Shown here: piece by piece, positions 1 through 5,918 of the stretch
Numbering within the stretch: the first letter of the stretch is position 1
Layout: the number at the start of each line of letters is the position of its first letter
Notes under the pieces: model-generated
What the model was told of the DNA's origin: nothing
The model's database searches: none
Seen by the model: only the letters and a program-made list of their open reading frames with translations
Assembly (NCBI GenBank): GCA_002439735.1
Contig: DJPG01000129.1
Span: 4,019-9,936, forward strand
Source: Firmicutes bacterium UBA6418
Lineage (GTDB): Bacteria; Bacillota; Clostridia; Peptostreptococcales; Anaerovoracaceae
DNA: 5,918 nt
Direction of reading: 5' to 3'
Program-made: the position numbers and the translations under genes

Positions 1-1135
1 CATCGAACATCAAAAGCAGCTGTTTTGGAATAGCCTGGAACAAAATCAGTCCCAACGTCATGACAATCAGCGCAATTTTTAAGGCTTCCTTGTATGTCAG
101 CATCAAGCGGTCTTTTTTTGCTGCCCCGTAGTTGTAACCCATGATCGGCATGGCTCCCTGGTTGAGTCCGAATACCGGCATGAAGACAAACGACTGGATC
201 TTGAAGTAGACGCCAAGAACCGCAACCGCCGTTGTGGAATAGACCACCAGGATCATGTTGTAGAAGATGATCATCACCGAGGCGATCGACTGCATGACGA
301 TGGACGGCAGACCGACCTTGTAAATATCCGCCACGATATCCCAGTTGAACTTGAAGCCTTTTACCTGAATGCTGACTAAATGTTCACCTTTAAAAATAAC
401 TACTGCGCCAACCAGCATGCCGCACATCTGTCCGATCACGGTCGCGATTGCCGCTCCTGCGACTTCCAGCCGGGGCGCGCCGAGCAATCCGAAGATTAGA
501 ATCGGATCCAGAATGATATTGACCACCGCGCCGGTCAGGCTACAGATCATCGGAGCGAGCATATTGCCGGTCGACTGTAAGATTTTTTCAAATACGACCT
601 GCATGTTCAAAAAAAACGATCCGATGCAAACGATCTGCATATAAATCACCGCCTGCTCATAAATATAGCTTTCTTTTTCGGCATAACCGGAAACAAAAAT
701 GTCGGTAAGACATACACCGATTATCAAAAAAATCAGGTAATTGAAGACTCCGATCCGAAGTCCCGTGCTTGCGGCTTGATCCGCCTCGACCTGTCTGTGC
801 GCACCGAGCCTTCTTGCGATCAGGGAGTTGATCCCGACACCGCTGCCTACCGAAAGCGCGATGATCAGCATCTGGATCGGATTGACGATCGATACCGCCG
901 TCAGAGCGTCCTCGCTGAGCTTCGCTACGAAAATACTGTCTACAATATTGTAGAGTGCGCTGATGGTCATCGACAGAATTGCGGGCCACGCCATGCCTAA
1001 AAGTAGCTGCCGGATCGGAAGCACACCCATCTTGTTTTCCTGCGCAATTTCCGGCTGTGCAGCTTTTATCTCTGCAGCTTCCGATCGTACGGTTTCCTGC
1101 TGCACAAGCACATCGGTTTGTTTCGTTTCTTTCAT
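1..1135 (-). CDS. MATE-family multidrug/cation antiporter, MepA-like (3' end outside window)
   Basis: This is the N-terminal 378 residues of a multidrug and toxin extrusion transporter, an inner-membrane protein that exports cationic drugs or metabolites in exchange for Na+ or H+. The frame is open from the ATG at 1135 to the left edge. Family members are about 450 residues, so roughly 80 are missing. A charged tail of about 38 residues precedes TM1, then the MATE start motif LYNIVDSIFV (residues 61-70), the segment NPIQMLIIALSVGSGVGIN (85-103), NIILDPILIF (206-215) opening the middle of the fold, and QGAMPIMGYNYGA (326-338) in the second half. These resemble the MepA-like subgroup. Many hydrophobic helices are visible throughout. 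The start is supported by AAGGGGGA at 1141-1148, five bases upstream. It is divergent from prfC and shares its intergenic region. The family assignment is firm. The substrate cannot be told from sequence. Confidence 0.93.
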   Translation of the reverse strand, partial: MKETKQTDVLVQQETVRSEAAEIKAAQPEIAQENKMGVLPIRQLLLGMAWPAILSMTISALYNIVDSIFVAKLSEDALTAVSIVNPIQMLIIALSVGSGVGINSLIARRLGAHRQVEADQAASTGLRIGVFNYLIFLIIGVCLTDIFVSGYAEKESYIYEQAVIYMQIVCIGSFFLNMQVVFEKILQSTGNMLAPMICSLTGAVVNIILDPILIFGLLGAPRLEVAGAAIATVIGQMCGMLVGAVVIFKGEHLVSIQVKGFKFNWDIVADIYKVGLPSIVMQSIASVMIIFYNMILVVYSTTAVAVLGVYFKIQSFVFMPVFGLNQGAMPIMGYNYGAAKKDRLMLTYKEALKIALIVMTLGLILFQAIPKQLLLMFD

Positions 1136-1228
1136 ACTGTTCCCCCTTGTTATCAATTTGTATAGGATGTACATTTTCTGCTCGCATCAAGGCACACGCG
1201 GCAGAGAAATTGTTCGTTTCATAAATGT

Positions 1229-1242
1229 ATATTATATAATAT
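1229..1242. repeat. Perfect 14-bp AT-only palindrome in the divergent promoter region
   Basis: ATATTATATAATAT is its own reverse complement. It contains the minus-strand -10 box (1231-1236) and, by symmetry, a plus-strand TATAAT at 1235-1240. It may simply be a byproduct of -10-like sequence on both strands, or it may be a binding site for a dimeric regulator. The sequence does not decide between these. Confidence 0.4.
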
Positions 1243-1259
1243 TCTGTTTACAAATTCAA
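1231..1259 (-). promoter_or_regulatory. Probable sigma-A promoter of the MATE gene
   Basis: Read on the minus strand, a -35 box TTGAAT (1254-1259) is followed after 17 bp by a perfect -10 box TATAAT (1231-1236). Transcription would start near 1224 and give a leader of about 88 bases. The -35 box interdigitates with the -35 region of the plus-strand prfC promoter, so polymerase could probably not occupy both at once. The call rests on consensus match and position only. Confidence 0.6.
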
Positions 1260-1274
1260 GATTTATGGTATGAT
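1247..1274 (+). promoter_or_regulatory. Probable sigma-A promoter of prfC
   Basis: A -35 box TTTACA (1247-1252, five of six consensus bases) and a -10 box TATGAT (1269-1274, five of six) are separated by 16 bp. Transcription would begin near 1281, leaving a leader of about 66 bases before the prfC ATG. It overlaps the divergent MATE promoter. Confidence 0.6.
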
Positions 1275-1346
1275 ATTTGATGTGAAGATTTGGTGAGCAT
1301 TCTTTGCTTTCCACTGCACGATAAAATTTTCGAGAAAGAGGTCTCT

Positions 1347-2966
1347 ATGACTACCAGATTAGAAGAAATACAAAAAAGACGCATCTTTGGCATCATCTCC
1401 CACCCCGATGCCGGTAAAACAACCTTGACCGAGAAGCTCCTGCTGCACGGCGGTGCCATCCGTGAGGCCGGAACGGTCAAAGCACGCAGAAATAGCAAAT
1501 TCGCCACCTCGGACTGGATGGAGATTGAAAAGCAGAGGGGCATCTCTGTCACCTCCTCCGTCATGCAGTTTGAATATGCCGGCAAGGTGATCTCGATTAT
1601 GGACACCCCCGGTCATAACGACTTCGGCGAGGATACTTATCGAATTCTGACCTCCGTAGACAGTGCGGTCATGGTCATCGACGGCGCCAAGGGTATCGAA
1701 GCGCAGACCAAAAAACTGTTCAAGGTCTGCTCCATGCGTGGAATCCCGATCTTTACCTTTATCAACAAACTCGACCGTGAGACCAAGGAACCGTTCGATC
1801 TCATACAGGAATTAGAGGATGTGCTGGGATTGCCGTCCGTACCGGTCTCCTGGCCGATCGGCAACGGTATGAACTTTGAAGGCATCTATGACCTGCTCAA
1901 GAACGAGGTTCACCTTTACAAGGCAGGCAAGCAGACCAAAACCCTGCAGCTCGGATCGGACGGCGTGTTCGGACCGGAACTCGAAAACGAGATCGCCGGC
2001 TATAACCTTTCCGCGCTGCGCGACGAGATTGAACTGATTCAAGGTGCCGGCAACGAATTTGATCAGAAGCTTGTCTCTAAGGGCAGGCTTTCTCCGGTCT
2101 TTTTCGGCTCCGCGCTTGCGGACTTCGGCACGATCCCGTTCCTTGAACACTTTTTAGAGATGTCTCCGCCACCCGGTCCGCGCAAGACCACAACCGGTGA
2201 GGTTCTGCCGACCGATGATTTTTTCAGCGGCTTTATCTTTAAGATTCAAGCGAACATGAACCCTGCGCACCGCGATCGTCTGGCATTCTTCCGCATCTGC
2301 TCCGGCACCTTTACCCGTGGCATGACTGTGCGTCTCTCCCGAACAGGCAAGGAGATGAAACTGTCACAGTCCACCATGCTGATGGCCAACGAGCGGGAAA
2401 ACGTAGAAAACGCAATCGCAGGCGATATCATCGGCATCTACGATACCGGCAATTATCAGATTGGCGATACCCTTACCACGACCAAAGAGCCTCTGTTCTT
2501 CGAACCGCTGCCGACATTCCCTCCGGAGCTGTTCTCGCTGGTCACGCCAAAGGATACTATGAAGGCCAAGCAGTTCCAAAAAGGTGTCGCGCAGCTTGCG
2601 CAGGAAGGTGCAATCCAGGTCTACCGCAATCAGTATAACGAGGTCATTATCGGTGCGGTCGGCCAGCTGCAGTTTGAAGTGTTCGAGTACCGTTTGAAAA
2701 ACGAGTACAACGCACAGGTGCGCATGGATCGTCTGGACTTCTCGACCGCCAGATGGGTGCAGATCGACGCGGATCCAAGTTCCCGCGACTATGCTGCCGC
2801 CATCGAAAAGGTCAAGGACGTACTCGATTCTCGAACCATGCTGGTCTTCGACCGCTTCGAGCGCCCGATCATCCTTTTCGCCAACCAGTTCACCCTGCAG
2901 TACTTCTGTGAAAAACACAAAGACATGAAACTGGTGGAAGCACTGGACGTCCAGAATCAGTATTGA
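1347..2966 (+). CDS. prfC: Peptide chain release factor 3 (RF3), translational GTPase
   Basis: RF3 is a cytoplasmic GTPase that removes RF1 or RF2 from the ribosome after peptide release. The 539-residue protein is near the usual length of about 530. The GTPase motifs are all present: P-loop SHPDAGKTT (18-26), the G2 region RGISVT (64-69), DTPGH (86-90), NKLD (140-143) and GSA (254-256). The stretch SDWMEIEKQRGIS (55-67) separates RF3 from its paralogue EF-G. An EF-Tu-like beta-barrel domain follows from about residue 290, then the RF3 C-terminal domain from about 390, with GAVGQLQFEVFEYRL at 436-450. The ATG at 1347 is chosen because AAAGAGG at 1335-1341 lies five bases upstream and the protein then begins as other RF3 proteins do. 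An in-frame TTG at 1290 would add 19 residues but has no good ribosome binding site. The gene has its own promoter and is followed by a strong hairpin, so it is probably transcribed alone. No key residue is missing. Confidence 0.97.
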   Translation: MTTRLEEIQKRRIFGIISHPDAGKTTLTEKLLLHGGAIREAGTVKARRNSKFATSDWMEIEKQRGISVTSSVMQFEYAGKVISIMDTPGHNDFGEDTYRILTSVDSAVMVIDGAKGIEAQTKKLFKVCSMRGIPIFTFINKLDRETKEPFDLIQELEDVLGLPSVPVSWPIGNGMNFEGIYDLLKNEVHLYKAGKQTKTLQLGSDGVFGPELENEIAGYNLSALRDEIELIQGAGNEFDQKLVSKGRLSPVFFGSALADFGTIPFLEHFLEMSPPPGPRKTTTGEVLPTDDFFSGFIFKIQANMNPAHRDRLAFFRICSGTFTRGMTVRLSRTGKEMKLSQSTMLMANERENVENAIAGDIIGIYDTGNYQIGDTLTTTKEPLFFEPLPTFPPELFSLVTPKDTMKAKQFQKGVAQLAQEGAIQVYRNQYNEVIIGAVGQLQFEVFEYRLKNEYNAQVRMDRLDFSTARWVQIDADPSSRDYAAAIEKVKDVLDSRTMLVFDRFERPIILFANQFTLQYFCEKHKDMKLVEALDVQNQY

Positions 2967-2991
2967 GCATAAAAAGATATAAGATAATCGA

Positions 2992-3030
2992 CAAGAGCCT
3001 CCCGCAAGCGGGAGGCTCTTGAATTTCTTC
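2992..3030. terminator. Intrinsic terminator between convergent prfC and hppA, probably bidirectional
   Basis: A perfect 14-bp inverted repeat (arms 2992-3005 and 3008-3021) is GC-rich in the middle and forms in practice a 13-bp stem with loop CAAG. It begins 26 bases after the prfC stop. On the plus strand the stem ends in CTCTT followed by GAATTTCTTC, a broken T-run. On the minus strand, 47 bases past the hppA stop, the trailing sequence is also only moderately T-rich. The stem is strong enough to serve both genes, and no other terminator lies between them. Confidence 0.8.
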
Positions 3031-3068
3031 GTCTGTGCAGCAAGATTGCTCATGCTACGTTATTCAAA

Positions 3069-5093
3069 TTAAAGATTCGTCAGTAATCCGCCGACCTGCA
3101 CGAACAGAGGCGCGAATACTACGGAAACAATGGTCATTAACTTGATCAGGATGTTGATGGACGGACCGGAAGTATCCTTGAACGGGTCACCAACCGTATC
3201 GCCGACAACCGCTGCTTTGTGAGGTTCGCTGCCCTTACCGCCGAAGTGTCCTTCTTCGATGTACTTCTTCGCGTTGTCCCACGCGCCGCCTGCGTTTGCC
3301 ATCATGATAGCAAGCAGTACGCCTGCGGATAATGCGCCGCCCAGCATGCCGCCGAGTGCAGCAGGCCCTAAGATCAGGCCGACAGCAAGCGGAGCAAGGA
3401 TCGCCATGATGCTCGGTACGACCATTTCCTTTAATGCAGCCTTCGTAGAGATATCTACGCAGTTTGCATAGTCAGGCTTTGCGGTACCTTCCATGATACC
3501 CTTGTTTTCTCTGAACTGTCTTCTGACTTCTTCGATCATCTGGTTTGCAGCTTTACCGACCGAGTTCATCGTCATAGCGGAGAACAGGAACGGAAGCATT
3601 GCGCCGATGAATAAGCCGATGATAACGATCGGGTCAAGTAAGCTGATCACTTCCAGACCGGTAACTGCTGCATAGGATGCAAACAGTGCCAGTGCGGTCA
3701 GTGCAGCGGAACCGATCGCGAAGCCTTTACCGATCGCCGCGGTGGTGTTGCCGACTGCGTCGAGCTTGTCGGTGATCTCTCTGACTTCATGCGGTAATTC
3801 GGACATTTCCGCGATACCGCCCGCGTTGTCGGATACCGGACCGTAAGCGTCAACCGCTACCGTCATACCGGTGGTGGAAAGCATGCCGACTGCGGAAAGT
3901 GCGATGCCGTATAAGCCTGCGAACTGATAAGCCACGAATACGCCTACGCAGATGAGGATGATCGGCCATAAGGTGGACATCATACCAACGCCCAGGCCGC
4001 TGATGATCGTGGTTGCTGCACCGGTCTGAGACTGGTCTGCGATGCTCTGTACGTGTTTATAGTCGCCGGAAGTGTAAACTTCGGTGATCTTGCCGATGGC
4101 AATGCCGACTACCAGACCTGCGATGATCGCAGCTGCATAGGTGTAGTCGCCGAGCATGGATTTGGAAAGGATGAACGTTGCAACGATCACGATCACGCCG
4201 CTCACATAGGTTCCCATGTTCAGAGCTGCTGCAGGGTTGCCGCCGTCTTTACCTCTGACGATCAGGATACCGATCACGGATGCCAGAATACCGATCGCGG
4301 AAATGATCAGCGGGAAGATCGCTGCATCAGCTTCGCTGAAGGTTGCGGTTTCTGCTGCGGAGTTTACCGCAACAGCTGCCAGCGTCACTGCGGAAATGAT
4401 GGAACCTACATAGGATTCAAACAGGTCGGAACCCATACCGGCAACGTCGCCTACGTTGTCGCCTACGTTATCCGCGATAACTGCCGGGTTACGCGGGTCA
4501 TCTTCCGGAATACCTGCTTCAACTTTACCTACCAGGTCAGCACCAACGTCTGCTGCCTTGGTGTAGATACCGCCTCCGACTCTTCCGAACAGTGCCATGG
4601 AAGACGCGCCGAGGCCAAAACCGGTTACACACTGTACCACGGTTGCCAGATCCAGTGCGCAGAGAACGACACCCAGTCCGAACAGACCGAGACCGGATAC
4701 GCAAAGACCCATGACCGCGCCGGATCGGAACGCGATCTTCAGCGCTTTGTTCATGCCGGATTCTCTTGCCGCGTTTGCAGTTCTGACATTACCCAGAGTC
4801 GCGACCTTCATGCCGAAGAAGCCCGCTAAAACGGATAATGCCGCGCCACATAAGTAAAGAACCGCAGTTGTCCAGCTCTGCAGAGCCAGACCGATAATTA
4901 AGAACAATACGACAACAACGATAACCATTGTTCTGTATTCTCTCTTCAGGAACGCCATCGCACCTTCTCTGATGTAGCTGGCGATTTCCTTCATCCTGTC
5001 TGTACCTTCGTCAGCCTTCTTGATCCATGCCGCCAGACAAAATGCGACAGCCAGACCAATCACGGCAGCGATTACAGGAAAAATCTTGTCCAT
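3069..5093 (-). CDS. hppA: K+-dependent membrane-bound pyrophosphatase, ion-pumping, probably Na+-type
   Basis: This integral membrane enzyme hydrolyses pyrophosphate and uses the energy to pump Na+ and/or H+ out of the cytoplasm. The protein has 674 residues, normal for bacteria, with about 16 hydrophobic helices. The catalytic loops are intact: ADVGADLVGKVE (181-192) with DNVGDNVGD (208-216), DAYGPVSDNAGG (415-426), and GDTVGDPFKDTSGPS (631-645). After GNTT the sequence reads AAIG (452-455). Alanine and glycine here, instead of lysine and threonine, mark the K+-dependent class. The motif SDLFESYVG (222-230) carries Glu226 in the place where Na+-pumping enzymes such as that of Thermotoga maritima have their ion-gate glutamate. 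I therefore infer Na+ or dual Na+/H+ transport, without proof. The ATG at 5093 is preferred because AGGAGG lies nine bases upstream; an in-frame GTG at 5114 lies upstream of that site and is unlikely. The gene follows secG after 108 bp and converges on prfC. Confidence 0.96.
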   Translation of the reverse strand: MDKIFPVIAAVIGLAVAFCLAAWIKKADEGTDRMKEIASYIREGAMAFLKREYRTMVIVVVVLFLIIGLALQSWTTAVLYLCGAALSVLAGFFGMKVATLGNVRTANAARESGMNKALKIAFRSGAVMGLCVSGLGLFGLGVVLCALDLATVVQCVTGFGLGASSMALFGRVGGGIYTKAADVGADLVGKVEAGIPEDDPRNPAVIADNVGDNVGDVAGMGSDLFESYVGSIISAVTLAAVAVNSAAETATFSEADAAIFPLIISAIGILASVIGILIVRGKDGGNPAAALNMGTYVSGVIVIVATFILSKSMLGDYTYAAAIIAGLVVGIAIGKITEVYTSGDYKHVQSIADQSQTGAATTIISGLGVGMMSTLWPIILICVGVFVAYQFAGLYGIALSAVGMLSTTGMTVAVDAYGPVSDNAGGIAEMSELPHEVREITDKLDAVGNTTAAIGKGFAIGSAALTALALFASYAAVTGLEVISLLDPIVIIGLFIGAMLPFLFSAMTMNSVGKAANQMIEEVRRQFRENKGIMEGTAKPDYANCVDISTKAALKEMVVPSIMAILAPLAVGLILGPAALGGMLGGALSAGVLLAIMMANAGGAWDNAKKYIEEGHFGGKGSEPHKAAVVGDTVGDPFKDTSGPSINILIKLMTIVSVVFAPLFVQVGGLLTNL

Positions 5094-5102
5094 GATATAA
5101 TA

Positions 5103-5108
5103 CCTCCT
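5103..5108 (-). promoter_or_regulatory. Shine-Dalgarno sequence of hppA, fixes the start
   Basis: Minus-strand AGGAGG lies nine bases before the ATG at 5093. It rules out the longer in-frame GTG reading at 5114, which lies upstream of it. Its first bases overlap the stop codon of a possible mini-ORF in the leader. Confidence 0.85.
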
Positions 5109-5130
5109 ACTCACGTCGAATAAGAGGCAC
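5107..5130 (-). other. Possible 7-residue leader mini-ORF upstream of hppA
   Basis: On the minus strand, GTG at 5130 opens a frame reading MPLIRRE and stops at TAG (5107-5109), whose AG is also the start of the hppA Shine-Dalgarno sequence. An AAGAGG eight bases upstream could serve as its own ribosome binding site. Such a frame can easily arise by chance. No repeated or rare-codon pattern typical of attenuator peptides is seen, apart from two consecutive arginine codons (CGA CGT). This is inference only. Confidence 0.2.
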
Positions 5131-5144
5131 GCTTCGTACCTCTT
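5122..5144. terminator. Hairpin in the secG-hppA gap: secG terminator or hppA leader element
   Basis: The arms 5122-5131 and 5135-5144 pair over 10 bp with one G-U wobble on the minus-strand RNA and a 3-base loop. It lies 57 bases after the secG stop and about 14 bases before the hppA Shine-Dalgarno. On the minus strand, the direction of transcription here, it is followed by ATTCG, a poor T-run, so termination would be partial at best. On the plus strand it is followed by TTCTTGG after CTCTT, which looks more like a terminator, yet no plus-strand gene needs one. A role in the hppA leader is possible. Confidence 0.45.
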
Positions 5145-5201
5145 TTCTTGGTGAAATATAATAAAATAATTTAAAACAGTTTTATCGTTCGCCGCGCTTG
5201 T

Positions 5202-5432
5202 TTATTCCAGCGTAACGATCACAAGAGAAAGCACTATGAATAAAACAGCTCCGATGGCAGTCACTTTTTCTAACAGTGCTTCATAACCTTTGCTCTTTTT
5301 CTTGCCGAAGAGCTGTTCCGCTCCGCCTGCGATGGAGCCTGACAAACCGGCACTGTTACCGGACTGAAGCAACACGCTGGCAATCAGAATCAGACTTGCA
5401 ACTGCGAGCAAAATCATTAAGACAATCTTCAT
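5202..5432 (-). CDS. secG: Preprotein translocase subunit SecG
   Basis: SecG is the small accessory subunit of the SecYEG protein-export channel in the cytoplasmic membrane and assists SecA-driven export. The 76-residue protein has the expected plan: a first membrane helix at about residues 3-22, a short conserved loop LLQSGNSAGLSGSIAGG (21-37), a basic stretch GKKKSK (43-48), and a second helix at about 57-74. The family's Gln-Ser plus GLSGSI loop is clear. The ATG at 5432 is six bases from AAGGAGG at 5439-5445. It lies 61 bp downstream of triosephosphate isomerase on the same strand, a common neighbourhood for secG in Gram-positive bacteria. In many of these the next genes are rnr and smpB, but here the next gene is hppA. 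Confidence 0.93.
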   Translation of the reverse strand: MKIVLMILLAVASLILIASVLLQSGNSAGLSGSIAGGAEQLFGKKKSKGYEALLEKVTAIGAVLFIVLSLVIVTLE

Positions 5433-5462
5433 CTCGTACCTCCTTGTAATTTTAACTTATTA

Positions 5463-5492
5463 ATTGTACCACACCTCAACCCGCAAAATCAA
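5463..5492 (-). promoter_or_regulatory. Probable internal promoter for secG
   Basis: On the minus strand a weak -35 box TTGATT (5487-5492) is followed after 18 bp by TACAAT (5463-5468), preceded by TGG to give an extended -10 (TGGTACAAT). Transcription would start near 5456, about 24 bases before secG. The -35 box begins directly after the tpiA stop codon. No hairpin terminator separates tpiA from secG, so this promoter would add to read-through. Confidence 0.5.
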
Positions 5493-5493
5493 G

Positions 5494-5918
5494 TTAAAAG
5501 TTTACAATTTCATTAAATTTTAGCGGTTCCAAGCTGGCTCCGCCCACCAACGCGCCATCGATTTCTTCCATATTCATGATTTCCGACGCGTTTTCCGGTT
5601 TCACACTGCCGCCGTACTGGATGATCACGCGGTCGGCGGCTTCATCCCCATACATTTCGGTCAGGGTATCACGGATCAGCGCGCACATCATGTTGGCCTG
5701 GATCGGCGTTGCGGTCCTGCCGGTACCAATGGCCCAGATCGGCTCGTAAGCGATCACGACGTGTTCTGCTTTGTCAGCCGGAATATCGTGCAGCGCGTTC
5801 TTGACCTGTTCGCTGACCAACTGTCTTTCATAGCCGGCCTCTTTTTGCTGCAAATCTTCGCCGACACAGAGGATCGGCACGATCTCCGTCTCCAGCAAAG
5901 CTTTGACCTTACGGTTTA
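5494..5918 (-). CDS. tpiA: Triosephosphate isomerase, C-terminal part (5' end outside window)
   Basis: This cytoplasmic glycolytic enzyme interconverts dihydroxyacetone phosphate and glyceraldehyde 3-phosphate. The frame stays open to the right edge, giving the last 140 residues of a protein usually near 250. The visible part begins NRKVKALLETEIVPILCVGE, as in the strand before the catalytic glutamate. AYEPIWAIGTG (fragment residues 56-66) holds the catalytic Glu and the flexible loop 6. YGGSV and GALVGGASL further on form the phosphate-binding site. The catalytic histidine and N-terminal lysine lie outside the window. It ends 61 bp before secG on the same strand, and the two are probably co-transcribed. 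The usual upstream partners (gap, pgk) are not visible here. Confidence 0.96.
   Translation of the reverse strand, partial: NRKVKALLETEIVPILCVGEDLQQKEAGYERQLVSEQVKNALHDIPADKAEHVVIAYEPIWAIGTGRTATPIQANMMCALIRDTLTEMYGDEAADRVIIQYGGSVKPENASEIMNMEEIDGALVGGASLEPLKFNEIVNF

Noticed and set aside
657..1190. Minus-strand open frame overlapping the MATE gene in another frame
   Set aside because: The overlapping frame starting at 1135 encodes an unmistakable MATE protein, while this one is arginine- and cysteine-rich with no family resemblance.
1187..1222. An 11-codon frame (MKRTISLPRVP) in the MATE leader as a drug-sensing leader peptide
   Set aside because: Its ATG would lie only about two bases from the predicted transcription start with no ribosome binding site, and no paired stem structure around it was found.
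1332..1345. GAGA/TCTC stem that would place the prfC Shine-Dalgarno in a loop
   Set aside because: Only four base pairs, too weak to support a regulatory claim.
1290..1346. In-frame TTG giving a 19-residue N-terminal extension of prfC
   Set aside because: No convincing ribosome binding site precedes it, and the ATG at 1347 has a well-spaced AAAGAGG and gives the normal RF3 beginning.
2364..3053. Minus-strand open frame overlapping the 3' end of prfC and the terminator
   Set aside because: It runs through the terminator hairpin and antisense to conserved prfC sequence, with no recognisable domain; a shadow frame.
4053..4829. Long plus-strand open frame (258 codons) inside hppA
   Set aside because: It is opposite a highly conserved coding region, has a composition rich in Cys, His and Asp typical of an antisense shadow, and lacks a recognisable domain.
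5145..5185. Promoter for hppA in the AT-rich stretch after secG
   Set aside because: Several -10-like sequences such as TATTAT are present, but no -35 box at suitable spacing was found, so no specific promoter is claimed.

Overview
This is a 5.9 kb chromosomal window from a bacterium of moderate GC content, with AT-rich intergenic gaps and strong GGAGG-type ribosome binding sites. Gene content points to Bacillota and most likely Clostridia: a SecG gene directly after triosephosphate isomerase, a K+-dependent membrane pyrophosphatase with Na+-type residues, and a MepA-like MATE exporter. I cannot name a genus from the sequence alone.

Layout, left to right. Positions 1-1135 (minus) hold the first 378 codons of a MATE-family multidrug/cation antiporter, whose 3' end lies beyond the left edge. 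Positions 1136-1346 are a divergent intergenic region with two face-to-face promoters that overlap around a perfect 14-bp AT palindrome. Positions 1347-2966 (plus) encode peptide chain release factor 3 (prfC), apparently a single-gene transcript. A 14-bp perfect inverted repeat at 2992-3021 separates prfC from the convergent hppA. Positions 3069-5093 (minus) encode the complete membrane-bound pyrophosphatase. Positions 5094-5201 form its leader, with a hairpin and a possible 7-residue mini-ORF ending inside the Shine-Dalgarno sequence. Positions 5202-5432 (minus) encode SecG. Positions 5494-5918 (minus) hold the last 140 codons of triosephosphate isomerase, whose start lies beyond the right edge.

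The right half reads on the minus strand as tpiA - secG - hppA. This joins the end of a glycolytic gene cluster, a translocon subunit and an ion pump driven by pyrophosphate. secG probably receives read-through from tpiA and also has its own promoter. hppA has a leader long enough for separate control.

All five genes belong to well-known families and look intact where they lie fully in the window. I found no CRISPR array, insertion sequence, tRNA, rRNA or clearly new system. The points most worth a second look are the ion specificity of the pyrophosphatase, the hppA leader, and the overlapping MATE/prfC promoters.
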